Below are positions 1 through 15,523 of a stretch of 64,000 nt of DNA, one piece after another. Below the pieces are notes generated by a model that was not told where the DNA came from, ran no database searches, and saw only the letters and a list, made by a program, of their open reading frames with translations. A program made the position numbers and the translations under genes. Location of the stretch: contig CM022370.1 in assembly GCA_011800155.1 (NCBI GenBank), forward strand, positions 2,790,001 through 2,854,000. Direction: 5' to 3'. This DNA comes from Flammulina velutipes. Taxonomy: Eukaryota; Basidiomycota; Agaricomycetes; Agaricales; Physalacriaceae. Each line of letters starts with the position of its first letter. The first letter of the stretch is position 1.

Positions 1-269
1 CATCATTCATGCCCTCAGTGCATTATAAACGCCAGGTGGACGAGGACTCTACCCCCGTCCTGGACCTGCAGTCCAGGAAAACGAAGAAAGGAGGCATCCT
101 CGCGCGGTACCAGCTACTTACGCCTGGACTTATAGTTACTATCCTCATTACCATCCTCATTCTCTTCCCCATTCTCTACTTTGGCATCAGTGCGCTTGCT
201 AGCATACAGAGCCCCATTCGTATGGATGCTCCCAAGGGATTCAGTGCTGCAGACAGGAAGAGGCAGTAG
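1..269 (+). CDS. BIG1/VOA1-type ER membrane protein, C-terminal end (partial)
   Basis: The frame is open from the window edge to a TAG at 267-269, so only the last ~88 residues are present. It contains one hydrophobic segment (roughly LLTPGLIVTILITILILF onward), followed by GISALASIQSPIR and a short charged tail with PKGF and ending KRQ. A terminal membrane span followed by a short SIQ-P-R/PKG tail is the pattern of the fungal BIG1 / V-ATPase subunit S1-VOA1 family, ER proteins linked to V0 assembly and beta-1,6-glucan synthesis. The lumenal domain lies outside the window, so the assignment rests on the tail alone. It is followed by a 171-bp gap and then the convergent SMC3 gene. Confidence 0.55.
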   Translation, partial: SFMPSVHYKRQVDEDSTPVLDLQSRKTKKGGILARYQLLTPGLIVTILITILILFPILYFGISALASIQSPIRMDAPKGFSAADRKRQ

Positions 270-400
270 ACTTTATGTACTTTCGTTGCTAATTGTACGC
301 TCAATTCCATTTCCACTGGCCAAAAAAAGTGTCACCCTCAATCCCGATAGTTCGAGCATACATGAACATTATAAAACGCTGGATAGTACAACAGAGATTA

Positions 401-4764
<4,364 letters not shown>

Positions 4765-4982
4765 TGACAAGGAGGGCGCGAGAGGACAAGATGCGTTCGT
4801 GACTCAATTGTGACTGGACGCGACCGTGACTGGACCGCCGGCAATGCAGCGCCAGAAAAGGCAAGTTTACTCGGTGTCCCCGACCCGGAAGGACGCGTCG
4901 ACCGGGTTGGAAATTCGTTCTCATCCCACCACCACCAAACATTCCTTCTTAATTCCTTGCTTTCACTGCTCTTTTATCTGCC

Positions 4983-6910
4983 ATGGTCGACTCTCCTGCT
5001 CAGCGCCTTGTGCCCGGGGCACCACCACCAGCACCGCTCACCAAATCCCAACTAAAAAAGAAACGAAAATCTAAAAAGGCAGACGACGTTGAAGAGCCTT
5101 CAGTCGCCATCCCCGACGCCACAGCCGCTGCGCTCACCGACAAGGCGCCCCAGCCCGAGGACATTGCCAGCGGCGCTCTCGCCCCAGAACTCGTTGCTCA
5201 ACACACCCCTGCCATCTCAAACACCGAACTCGAATCGACCATTACACTCAGCCCCATCGTGGATCTTATCACCAAACGTCTAAAGACCACCAACAAGAAG
5301 ATTGTACGTGTTCCGTCTCTTTTTGTATCACTGCGCACTCATTTGTCACGTAGACACGCATATCATCCTATGCAGCCACAGATCCCGAGAAACTGAACGA
5401 CGACCAGAAACGCACTCTCAAAACTCTTCCTATCCTCGAGGCCGTCGCCAAAGAGCTGTCAGAGGTCAAGAAGGCTGTCGAGGTCTGTAATACGCGGATC
5501 CAGACGGAACCATAGCTGACCCCACTTGCAGGTCCACGAAGCCGAACTCTCTCTCGAGATCGCCCAAAAGCAGGCAGAGACTGAGGCCATTGCCCGGACT
5601 AGGATTGCTGACGCTGTCGCTGCCTCAGAGGTGTGATAATCATTTTCATGTTCTACAGCAAAGTTTGCTAACCCCGTCATAAGACCGCCTCAAAAACCAG
5701 GACTTCTGAAATCATCAGTTTCCTCCGTTTCCGAAATCTCATATACTCGGGGGAACTTGGCCTCGTCGATAGCGCTCTCAGCGATGTCGTCTCATCCATC
5801 TCTGAGACCCTTGTTGGTCATGAAAGTGAGGCCAAAGAGGCTGTCATACATGGTCTCTATTCCGGGGAAGGACAGTATGAGGGAGTTACCTGTGCGTCCA
5901 AGTTTCCTTGACAGTATAAATTCTCTCAACCCTCTCGTCTATAGATGCACGCCTGCTCGAATTCCAGCGCGACTCGTCGAATATTCGTGCCGCCACCCCG
6001 ACGCCTGATGCACCACTGGAAGCAACTGACGACGAGAACGTCAACCACTCCATTTCCTCGGAGGATGCAGCAGTTTCTGATGCTCCTCTGACAACTTCAA
6101 ACAGCTTCCACTTTATGCAGGCAAGTGAATTGGAGACACCGTCTGGAGAAAGCGCGGAATGGGTATCGGTGGAGCCCCCTGCCAGTGAACCAGAGCATGC
6201 TATAATCAATGGGCACGTTGAACCCGAGGCTCCCCTTACTGCTTCTGAAAACCCGGTAAGGAATTGTTCTTCGTAGGCCGTGCGACTGCTCAACTATATT
6301 ATCTCAACAGCCATCGTCTCTCAGTTGGGGTGACGAGCCTGAGGGCGACAGCTCCCTGCCCTCTCTGAACGACTTCCCTGCTTCATTCAACCCCTCTGGC
6401 GCTGCAACGCCTATTGTAGCTTCCGACGGACATGGTCCATCGCCTAGGATACCTGTGGCGCCCATTGCGGACGAGGACGACGGCTTCGTTCAGGCCAAGA
6501 GCGGACGTGCACGTGGTAGAGGACGAGGCGGGGAGCGTGGTGGTTACCGTGGACGCGGTGAGGGACGGGGCGGTTTCCGTGGTGAGCGTGGCCGAGGTGG
6601 CGGTGGTTTCCGTAACGGGGAAGGTCGTGGCGGCTTCCGTGGAAGCGATGGTGAAGGTCGTGGTGGCTTCCGTGGTGATAGTGAAGGTCGTGGTGGCTTC
6701 CGTGGCGGACGTGGAGGTGACGGTGAAGGTCGCGATGGTTTCCGTGGTGGTCGAGGTGGCGGCGATGGTGAACAAAATGGCTTCCGCGGTGGTCGAGGTG
6801 GAGGTGACAGTGGTTTCCGTGGCGGTCGAGGTGGCGGTGATGGTGAACACCATGGGCGTGGTGGGCGTGGGCGTGGTCGAGGTCGAGGTGCCGACCGTGG
6901 AGGTTCGTAA
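4983..6910 (+). CDS. Caprin-like RGG-box RNA-binding protein
   Basis: Six exons read cleanly: the first 4983-5303, the second from 5354, the last ending TAA at 6910. The N-terminus is low-complexity and Lys-rich. Next comes a helical block, SPIVDLITKRLKTTNKKI / SSYAATDPEKLNDDQKRTL / LEAVAKELSEVKKAVE. Its order and spacing resemble the first homology region of animal caprin-1 (a DLI-K element, then LN-DQ, then a KEL segment). A second helical block (EIISFLRFRNLIYSGEL) follows, then a long acidic/Ser-rich linker. The last ~140 residues are a glycine/arginine domain with repeated GRGGFRG and GGRGG units. Caprins bind mRNA and act in stress granules and translational control; here that role is inferred. 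RGG tails are common, so the call depends on the helical region. The glycine-arginine tract also creates long shadow frames on both strands. Confidence 0.7.
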
Positions 6911-7092
6911 ATTCAATCTCCAACTGCGCAATTTAGCTGATCGCAACTCTAGCACCCCCTTCTTGAGCTCTGTAAAAATGTAGTTATGTTGCTGTATCGA
7001 TACCTCTACTTTATTTGTGGCATACTAGTGTTACCTCTTTCGGCATTGCGCATTTGTTGATTTGTAACCACCACCATCACGCTCGTTTCATC

Positions 7093-8240
7093 ATGCCGTC
7101 CACTACCGCCAACGACTTTAGCACGAATCAGCACGAACTACTGTTAGACAGAGGATGCATTCGACACCCTAAGCTCTGTTTTAACGACGGAAACCTCGCC
7201 ATTCTTGCAAGTCCGTACTACTTTCTCGTTCACCAAGGCCTCTTAGCCCGCCATTCACCTGTCTTGGACTCTGCAATCGACGCTCTTTCGAAAAGTCAGT
7301 GCCCTCGTCGCATCGAAGATCGCCCAGTGTTCCAAGTGGACCACAGTTCTCCAGAGCACGTCTACCTCTTTCTCTGCGCGCTCTATGATGGATTGTGAGT
7401 GGCCTGTTCTGTCTATTGCACAGCGACTGTTAATATACTTCTAGCTCCAACGTTCCTTGTACTGGTAGTAAAGGCGATTTCGAGGCGCTCGCTGGGATTC
7501 TGCGAATCGCTACTGTATATCAAGTCGAACACATTCGTCAAGACATCCTCGAAGTACTCTCTGCCGACTGGCCGAATTCCTTGGATGATTGGGACGCGCG
7601 CGAAGCTAGGGCGACGGATACAAGCTCGGTGTATCGGCCTCATGAAGTCTATCCGCATCCCATGCAAGTCCGGTGTCTCATCGATTGGATATAGCACTCA
7701 TCTATCTGTTCTAGGCGTATCATAACACTCGCCCTTGACGTCTCGGCGCCACAACTGCTACCCTCTGCATTCTACGACCTCTCTCGCTCTATGCCAGACG
7801 AAATCGTCCAGGCCGTCATGAAACACGACGTCTCTCACGACATCCTCATTCGTCTTCTCAAAGGCAAGGAGGTCGCATCTAGGTTTCTCTCGACCTTCAT
7901 CGTGAACCACCTGGAGGGACGAACGCCCGCTCCAGGCTGCATTTATCAAAACAACACCATTAAATCTCTCAAGCGAGCTTGTCAATCTGCCTTTGAGGCC
8001 ATAACTTTCGAGATACTTTGCGATGCCAACGGTGTCGTATGTCAGCGTAGCTGTGATCCTCTTTTCGCCATCACGGATGCTAGAATGATGCAGAAGGCCG
8101 ACCGTGACAGCCATAAATCGGGATGCCGCCCCTGCGAGTTTTGTCGAGCTGAGTTTGGCGCGGTCGTTGATGGGGCTCGCGTAGAGCTATGGCGTCGGCT
8201 TCCCGAGTGGTTCGGAGTCGAGTTGACAAACTGGGCTTGA
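7093..8240 (+). CDS. BTB/POZ domain protein
   Basis: The start is ATG at 7093 (MPSTTANDFST); an earlier in-frame ATG at 7015 gives a His-rich leader unlikely to be coding. The segment LCFNDGNLAILASPYYFLVHQGLLARHSPVL is the usual fungal BTB fold opening (a W/F-x-DGN strand, a hydrophobic core, then F-VH-x-L-A-HSPV). It is followed by the second half (HVYLFLCALYDGL, ILRIATVYQVEHIRQDIL). After an intron the third exon carries a Cys-containing C-terminal region (CRPCEFCRAEFG) ending NWA. The second intron appears to start GCAAGT (a GC-AG intron), because only that donor keeps ..HPM-RIITLAL in frame. Such proteins are abundant in mushroom genomes and mostly uncharacterised; adaptor or transcriptional roles are possible. 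It has no operon-like partner. Confidence 0.85.
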
Positions 8241-8799
8241 ACGTTGAACGTACGTTTCATTACTATGTACTCGTCAAAGGTTCAATTGACTCGTTTCCTT
8301 GGGACCGTTGAGGACTTCATATCGGCGCAACATCAAAACCTGATCATATTTTTGACTATGTATGCACTCCATCACTGAAGCTGTGTGCTTCACGTGAAAG
8401 GTATCAAACTGATGCGGTATCATATTATCATCAGTATGTGCCCGCGTAAGTACGTTGTCTCTTTGAGTCTTTGAAGTCTTCGTGGATGGCGGATCGTCGG
8501 AGGTCCTACATGTCTTTTTAGGCCCGTCCTGGATTCATACAGCGTTCTCTTGACGATTAATTGTTTCATTCACAGATTTACCGTTCATCTCACTTGTGTG
8601 GTGGCAACGACTTGTCAATCTTGAATCACTGCTTGGTACCTTGCGTAAGACACTTTGGACACCTGGCGCTCGAGGTATATAACGCGGAGTGTCACAACGA
8701 CATTTTCTGGCCACATCACATTTGGTGAAGGGGCAAGAATCCCATGCACTCCCCAGCACCCGGATCCCCTATATAACTACAAGAGCCAGTTACTCCTCC
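8241..8799. other. Intergenic stretch before the first C2H2 gene
   Basis: I see no conserved reading frame or RNA gene here. Two TATATAA-like boxes occur, near 8674 and 8770. The first sits about 120 bp ahead of the downstream ATG and is a plausible core promoter element. Confidence 0.4.
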
Positions 8800-9910
8800 A
8801 TGTCTCATCGCATTCCTCACTCGACGGACGGTGTTTCTCTTCCCCCAATTTCTCAGATATTCGGTATGGCTTCTCCCGTCACGGGCTAACTACCCAATGA
8901 CTGATGACACTCTTCGCAGATATACCACCCGGCCACAGCCAAAGCTCTACGTCACAAGCACCTTATAATAATAATTCAGCATACGCTCTAGCTGGAAACA
9001 TGGCTCAACAAGATTCACAGGTACGGGCTGACTTTCTATGATATCTCTTAATGAAACCATCAGCGCTCACAATTGTTCAATAGGCATACCGACATTCCTA
9101 CGGACATACGCAGCCAGCAGACCCCTCCCGCTCTTACGCTGGCCTAAATTCAGGCTCACCCGCCTTCTACGATCCAGGCTTGAGTCCGAATCGATCAACA
9201 TCTCACTCTGTGCCATGCTATGGCACGTCCTATCCTTTCGCTAACCGTGATGAAACACCGAACCCGACGTACTACAACTCCAATCCGTACGCCCATGTGT
9301 CCTCGGATATGCACACCTATGGTCAGGCGCCATTTATGCCCGCCCGACCGAACTCGCAATACATGATGCCGACCGGACAGAACATGAACTCGCGCCAGTA
9401 TGCAGGGGTGCCTGCGTATACTCAGAGCGCCTATAATCACCAACATACTAGGATCGGCGAGCAGACTTACGCTCTGCGGACCGATACCCCCGGAGGAGGT
9501 CAAACTTATAACGATAACTCGGGGATAACTAGGAGTGGCGTCGCGCGGGAGAATGATTCCTTGTACAGTGATGAGTCCTCGAGCAAGACGAGGTATGAAT
9601 GCACGTACTGTGGTAAAGGTTTCAGCCGCCCTAGCGCTCTCAAGGTACGTTTAGCTCTTGGCGTTTCCCGGAATCTAATCGTTAAACGTTCTCCGTAGAT
9701 TCATGTTATTTCGCATACTGGGGATAAAGGTACGTGGGTGATGTGTTCGGTGGATTTTCGATCTGACGTTAGCTTCGGCTTTTAGACTTTGTATGTCCGG
9801 AGGAGAGTTGCCGGCGTAAGTTTGGCATCCGTAGCAATATGCTGAGACATATTCGTCTGGTGCATCAAAACATGCAGACCTCGAATGATCAATACGACGG
9901 GGCGGAATGA
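8800..9910 (+). CDS. C2H2 zinc-finger protein, paralogue A
   Basis: Spliced from about five exons: ATG at 8800 (MSHRIPHSTDGVSLPPISQIF), TGA at 9908-9910. A long Tyr/Asn/Gln/Ser-rich low-complexity middle (about 170 residues) leads to two C-terminal C2H2 fingers. Finger 1 is YECTYCGKGFSRPSALK followed by HVISHTG. Finger 2 is CPEESCRRKFGIRSNMLRH followed by IRLVH. Cysteine and histidine spacing is canonical in both. This fits a sequence-specific DNA-binding regulator with an unstructured activation-type region. A close paralogue with the same layout lies 0.9 kb downstream on the same strand. Both share an N-terminal LPPI/LPSI-x-x-IF motif that ends at the first intron. The target genes cannot be inferred. 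Confidence 0.85.
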
Positions 9911-10801
9911 GGCGGGATATCAATCCCAAGTGGGGACGTCAGGCTGATGGATAGAAAGCAATCACCCTACTACGGCACTGGATTGATATGGATATACAAG
10001 TGGTTGTGGTACACTAACGTCCATACTACCTAACACTTACGATACGTTACATTGACGCGGCCTAATCCTGTATGATGTAGGTTGTCTAATTCGAGCGTGT
10101 TCATACGCTCTTTGTCTTTCATCACGGGTAGCTAGTTGAAGGACGACGTATCGCACTCGCGTTGGCCCCAACGCGTCGATTACGTGGGTACTCCTTCACT
10201 TGTGATACGTCGTCCTATTGTCGTTTACCGATCGCGCGTTTGATGTGCGTTGATCCCGACGATGCGTAACCTACAGAGAGATCAAGGACCAAGGATGAAG
10301 TAGGTACGGTCAGTAGTAAATGATCGAAACTCGCTTGTAGGTGATGATAGGTGATGATGGCTTGTCGAACAGCCACATTTCTCAACAACCGGAGCACTAT
10401 TAACATTTCAGGTAAGCTGTTGGGCAACGGGCCGAATGCGTCTCACTACCGTTTCAGTCTCGATTGAACGTTGCCATCTAGTATTGAAGGAAACAGTTGT
10501 GACCTCGTGCCACGTGCCCGCGCTGTGTCAATCGGTCAGTGGCGTGGCTGCCGACCTGTACCTCCCCTTGAGAGATACAGATGCCGCCTAAATCTTAAGC
10601 GGTCTCAAGCCTGGAAACGATGCCAACGCTTGATTACTTTCGGGCGGGAATTATTAGTTAAAGTCTGCCTGCTTTAGGATCATGCTCACACGCTTTCCAG
10701 CAAGTTCCCAACAACAGCTGTGCCGTTGCCTTGTGTTATAAAGACCCTGAGCTTTGGTCCATTTGTGCTTTTCTCACTCCCTCCTTTTCAACTTTCTTCC
10801 G
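9911..10801. other. Long intergenic region between the two C2H2 paralogues
   Basis: No conserved coding signal over about 890 bp. It contains the nested palindrome at 10140-10216 (listed separately). The region probably carries the promoter of the second zinc-finger gene. Confidence 0.4.
10140..10216. repeat. Nested inverted repeat
   Basis: The outer arms are AGGACGACGTATCGCAC at 10140-10156 and GTGATACGTCGTCCT at 10202-10216. They are complementary apart from an extra CG-containing step. Inside the left half sits a perfect 8-bp palindrome, CGCGTTGG / CCAACGCG (10158-10165 and 10168-10175), with a 2-base spacer. It could form a cruciform or RNA hairpin, or be a two-site operator. Confidence 0.6.
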
Positions 10802-11762
10802 ATGTACCACGACCGCCATTCCCAAAATCAAAGGGGGGCTTCCGGACAAATGGAGAATAATGTTAGCCTCCCCTCCATTGGCAGAATATTTGGTGAGCCT
10901 TCGGATAGCACTTTCTCCAATGTCCTGACGTCCTGATCGATATTGACAGATCACCCAAACAGTGGCTCCTCCCAAAACCCTTCGAGACTCACACTACCAC
11001 CTCTCGACGTAGCACACCGCTCACACAGCGTACCAGTTTACGTACCACCAAACGCGCAGGTACGTTTCCGCAATCTAGCACTATTCTACGATGTTGACGC
11101 GACTGCTTGCCTTTAGAACCATTATTACGGGCGGTCAGCAACACAAGAGTATTATGTCCCGCCTGCGCAAGATACCCGAGGGAATTTCGCTGCTACGTAC
11201 GGCAGGCCGATAGAATCATATCCTACTCAATACCACGCTGGCCCAAGCTCCATGCCATACATGTACCAGCAACCACAGCAGCAAACGTCTACACAGGGCT
11301 CCTCCCGCTCACAGAGACTATCACCTATACAAGGCTATCCGTCTCCTCAACAACAAACACATAGATACCCTCCAAATTCCCACGATCAATGGGACTCGCA
11401 TCGACACCAAGGACAACCAAATTCCAGTGCTCAGCATCGCAACGCCCCATACCACCCAGCAGCACTAACGAGGTCCTCATCCTCGAGCGGGGCCTCACGG
11501 CACGAGTGCAATATCTGTGGGAAGCGTTTCAGCCGCCCTAGTGGGTTGAAAATTCATGTAACGACCCACACCGGGGAAAAGCGTACGCTCTGTCTTGATT
11601 TGATTTGATTGAGCCCTGCTGATCCCATGTGCAGCGTATATCTGCCCAGAGGACGGATGCGGCCGCGCGTTCAGCGTACAAAGTAACATGCGACGACATG
11701 TGCGCATCGTTCATCATGGCGTTAACGAAGATGGAGACTCCGAGGGGGAGGAGGGAGTGTAA
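10802..11762 (+). CDS. C2H2 zinc-finger protein, paralogue B
   Basis: ATG at 10802 ([15 protein letters not shown]), TAA at 11760-11762. Layout matches paralogue A: an N-terminal [10 protein letters not shown] motif ending at the first intron, then a Tyr/Gln/Pro/Ser-rich middle, then two fingers. Finger 1 is [17 protein letters not shown] with HVTTHTGEK, joined by the classical TGEKPY linker restored across the last intron. Finger 2 is [19 protein letters not shown] with VRIVHH. The tail is acidic ([12 protein letters not shown]). Likely a DNA-binding transcription factor. Gene order, shared exon phase and shared motifs point to a tandem duplication. The low-complexity centres have diverged strongly while the fingers have not. 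Confidence 0.85.
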
Positions 11763-12306
11763 TTCAAGAAAAAGATCACGAACCGCGACGATGATACCAC
11801 GAAGCTACGTTTTTTATCTATTTATTGGCTCTCTTTAGCATCGTTCTCGCATTGTGGTATCTTATCTCCAAGTATAGACTATTCCTAATTTTGTAACTCA
11901 TCTGTAGCATCAACAATGCATGTCGTGTATTCCATCATCTGATTTTGCGCGTCTACGATTTCTGGATGCTCGCTGATCATGATTCTGCTCCGTTTTACCA
12001 AGGTAAGCTGCATCCTCATCTACTTTTGGTTACGATTTATTGATAGCGCCACTCTGTAGAGCTCGGAAGACGGGTGTCTCTAAAAGGTAAATGAATCGCC
12101 TTTTTTGGATTCGGCACAACGATTGGCTGCACGACACTGCTTTACGTCAAATGTATAAAAGCCTTCCTTTCTGAAGGGCGCTCTGGGCCGAAGTTTACCG
12201 AAGCCACGCACTGCGCAGTCATCGCTGTAGGATAAATATGAAGCATTAAATACAGCTTCTTTTACTTAGCCCTCCGCCTTGCCTCCACCACTCCAGTGTC
12301 CGAACC
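11763..12306. promoter_or_regulatory. Intergenic region with TATA box for the mucin-like gene
   Basis: About 540 bp without coding signal. TATAAAAG at 12154-12161 lies about 146 bp before the next ATG and is a credible core promoter. Confidence 0.4.
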
Positions 12307-13467
12307 ATGTACCCATGCCAGCCGCGAAGATGGTTCGTTGGCATTTTGATGATCTCCTCCTCAGTCTGCGGTGCCATTATTAGGTCAGTAACTACGGAAC
12401 TGCCATGCCTCAGATACTAATTGGTTATTGTAGGCGTCAAGACGATTCCAATTCAATTTCAATCCTTCAAACTATTTCTCAACGGTGAGATTGACGTATC
12501 GAAATTTACGGGATTGAAAACTGAAGAACGTTCATCCAGCTCGAACCCCATAATGATAACGATACCACCAACACATACCCCATCACGCTTCATACGGTAC
12601 ATGACAAGCCTTCTTCAAGATACGATGGTGTTCTAACGCGTCAATGCCTATTAGGAAGCGACAAAACTCCTCCGGTACAACAACTAGTACTACTTCAACA
12701 ACATCAAGATCTTCTACATCATCTTCTTCGCAAACCACGACTACGTCGACAGCCACCGGCACATCATCATCATCTACAACAACATCAGCATCCACCGGAA
12801 CCACTACCACTACCACTACCTCGTCCTCGTCTGCTGCTTCGTCCAGTTCAAGCTCCAGCACCACATCCACTAGTACCACGACATCCCCGAGCAGCACCAG
12901 TTCCAGCGCCAGTGATTCAGGAGGATCGTCATTGAGCGTTGGCGCAATAGTTGGTATTGTGATTGGCGCCAGTGAGTCTTCTTTCTCCATCAGGTCCAGA
13001 GCGTTGTTCTGAACTATGTGCCAGTTTTCGGTGTCGCTATTATATCCATGCTCCTTTCGTCTGCAAGGAAGAAACATCACGTGGAGAAAAAGCGCCCTCG
13101 AGGAAGCATGGTTTTTGGCGGTCTCGCAGGGCAAGAGAGCGCCACACATGTCCAACCGCTCATGTCCCAGGACCAGCATTTCGAAGAGCACCACGATTTC
13201 ACACCTGTAGCTGGGTCATCAACGCAGGGGTACACAGACAATGCTCCGGACCGCGAAGCACAGGCGCCCCAAGAAACTCGAGACCGTGTTGACGAACTTT
13301 CACTTTCAGAACCTTCTTGGCTCGGTCATGATTCGTTTCCGTCACCATACGACAGCGTAGAACAACACGAGCTACAAGAGGTCTCGAATCCAGCACTTTA
13401 TTCCGGGTACGCGCCACTAGATGTGGCGCAAGATTCCCGTGTCGCTGCAGCCCCAGGTAAACCATAG
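12307..13467 (+). CDS. Ser/Thr-rich single-pass membrane protein (mucin-like)
   Basis: Start at 12307: MYPCQPRRWFVGILMISSSVCGAII resembles a signal peptide. Several short introns bring together a short lumenal segment and a tract of about 90 residues that is almost only Ser and Thr (12670-12920), the expected site of dense O-mannosylation. A transmembrane span follows (SLSVGAIVGIVIGA-IFGVAIISMLL, split by an intron), then basic RKKHHVEKKR and a cytoplasmic tail of about 140 residues ending APGKP. This is the layout of fungal cell-surface sensors of the Mid2/Wsc/SKG6 kind, although no Wsc cysteine domain is present. A role in cell-wall sensing is inference. The long Ser/Thr run also yields a spurious acidic frame on the minus strand. 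Confidence 0.75.
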
Positions 13468-13664
13468 AACGGTACTCATTCGCCAAGTAAATGGTACCAT
13501 TGTGGCGCCTGGACACGGGAAGTGGGTCTCCAGAAGTACTGCCTTCTAAACGCACTCGACGGACATTACCTCGTATTCTTAGGAAACGGACATTAGCTTA
13601 GTTACATTCAAACCCAGCATTTGTATAATGGAAATAGCATCGTAGTACACTGCACAGCAACAGT

Positions 13665-15523
13665 TCAGAAACCAGCAACAGAGGCAGTGATCTTTTTAAT
13701 TAAGTAGTGAAGCAGAGGCGATCCATGAACAGCCGGATCACCAGACATAGGCGGGAGAGAAGATTGAGTATCGAAGGGAGTGTCGCCAACAGTTTCGCCA
13801 GCCGTATACAGAATCTCGATCTCAGCTTTACGTCGAGAGTGTAGCATATACATCAGTTCCTTTCTAAGAACTGAATTAGCTGGCGTTCTTTGAGTAAAAA
13901 GGAGACGGACCGCCACTTCGCGGGTAAATCAGTTCCACGACGAAGCATCGATAGTGCCTGTATCACTTTGTCAGGAAAGTACTAGTGCGGGGAATGGGAA
14001 CGGTGTAGCTCACTTTCTTCTCGTCGTGTTTGGAGATTGGAATCAATGCATCACGATCAATGTTCAACCTGGAGGAAAGGATCTACACAAGGTCAGATAA
14101 GAGGGACATGTGCTTACTGAGCTAGTTCGGAAGAAAATAGCCCCAGCCATTTTACGCGTTTCGCGGCGAGCTTGCCGTTTTCGTGCTGGAGCGCTTTGCT
14201 GCCGTATTTGTAGACCGATAATATGTCTATACCGAAGGCATCACCATCGACAAGCGCCAAGATTGGAACGCTGCGTTGTATGAGGATCATTTGAATGCAT
14301 ATAAAATCATAGTACGGACTTTGAAGGTAGGTTGTCGGAAAGTGTTTTGACCAAGTGTCTTGTCGCCATGTCCGGGTACCCTTTTCCCTGTATAGGAGTA
14401 TTCAGGTTACATAACAAGAGCGAGAGGATAAGATGAAACCGTTATGAGGAGACCCCGTCCCGGAAGAGAGGGATGCTTCGTAATTCCACGCCGGCATAGA
14501 TGTTGAAAGATGGCCTAACGACTGTTCAGTTTGTTAGTATTAGAAGGAGAGCCGGCGACGGACATCTTTCTCGACAATAAGAACCCATAGTATGTTTTCC
14601 TTGACGTCGAAAGACCTGATGTCTTCGCCTACGGGTATCAGCGTCGCCTTTGAAGATGTAAGCAGGCAAGACGTCGACAGAAGGAGAGAGTGACGAACTT
14701 CCATGTCGCCCCCATGTAGGCGCGCGCCATTTACCAGAATAAGGTCTAGCGCTGAGCCGCAGATAAGACCTTTGGAAGTTGCGCGCTTGAGGAAAGGAAT
14801 GAGCATCAAACGAGAGTGAGGAAAGCGGCGACTACAATGTTCAACTGAGATCGTTCGACATCGAATGTAGCGGCCAGGTCATCTACGAGCTGATGCCTTA
14901 TTTCAGGCGCAGTATATCATCATAAGAGGAGGAACATACGCAATCCACAGTACGCTGCGCTTTGAACAAGGGAACATCTTTGTAGTAGATATCTCTGCCG
15001 ATCACTATGTTTAGCAGACGGGAACGAAAGCAAATTGTTCGGCTTACCTCTTTGTGGCAGGGATATCCTGCAAGATACATTCATGCATGCTGTCAAGCAC
15101 GCGGAACAGTTGCGCTAAACGCAAGGATCAGGAAGGCAAATAACAAAGAGGGAATGGGTTACCAAATGGTTTTGCGCTGCCGGTCGAGGTCTTTTTCGGG
15201 AATGTCATATTTCTGAACGCATCTGGCCTACACACTATTGAAGGGTTACACAAAGAGCAGACGGTACGGGCACTTGCCTGGTTCTATCCACTAGACGAAG
15301 CTTGATTGTTTTCGGACGATGCATTCCGAGTTCCGCTTCGTCAGAAGAATCATCGTCGGGTTGCTGACTGCGAGAACAAGCGCTTAATTGCTCAAGAAAA
15401 GACAATGTCATGTTTTCAATCGCATCGATCGGGTCAATTGGCCTGCGTTGGAATGAGAATCATACAATGGGAAATAGAAAAAGCTTGCTCTTCATTCTCC
15501 ATTTCGATATCTTCTGGTAGCAT
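13665..15523 (-). CDS. SPO11: Meiotic recombination protein SPO11 (topoisomerase VI A-like)
   Basis: Makes the double-strand breaks that start meiotic recombination, by transesterification through a tyrosine. About a dozen short exons join in frame. Start at 15523 (MLPEDIEMENE). Then NMTFPKKTSTGSAKPF and AQLFRVLDSMHE lead into PATKRDIYYKDVPLFKAQR, the conserved motif that carries the catalytic tyrosine. Next come LVDDLAATFDVERSQLNI, KGLICGS, ATLIPVGEDIRSFD and WVLIVEKDAIFQHL. The Toprim part follows: GKGYPDMATRHLVKTLSDN and LALVDGDAFGIDILSVYKYG, with its acidic DGD metal site. The end reads KELMYMLHSRRKAEIEIL..SVAGF. All key residues are present and no frame damage is visible. Two introns look like GC-AG type. 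It lies 197 bp from the divergent CDC6. Confidence 0.93.

Noticed and set aside
6383..6983. Long Val/Thr/His-rich frames on both strands over the RGG repeats
   Set aside because: They are shadows of the GGC/CGT-rich glycine-arginine repeat; the +1 frame ending at 6910 alone continues the spliced upstream exons.
12583..13194. Minus-strand acidic/Val-rich 203-residue frame
   Set aside because: It mirrors the Ser/Thr-rich tract of the plus-strand membrane protein; composition follows directly from ACN/TCN codons read in reverse.
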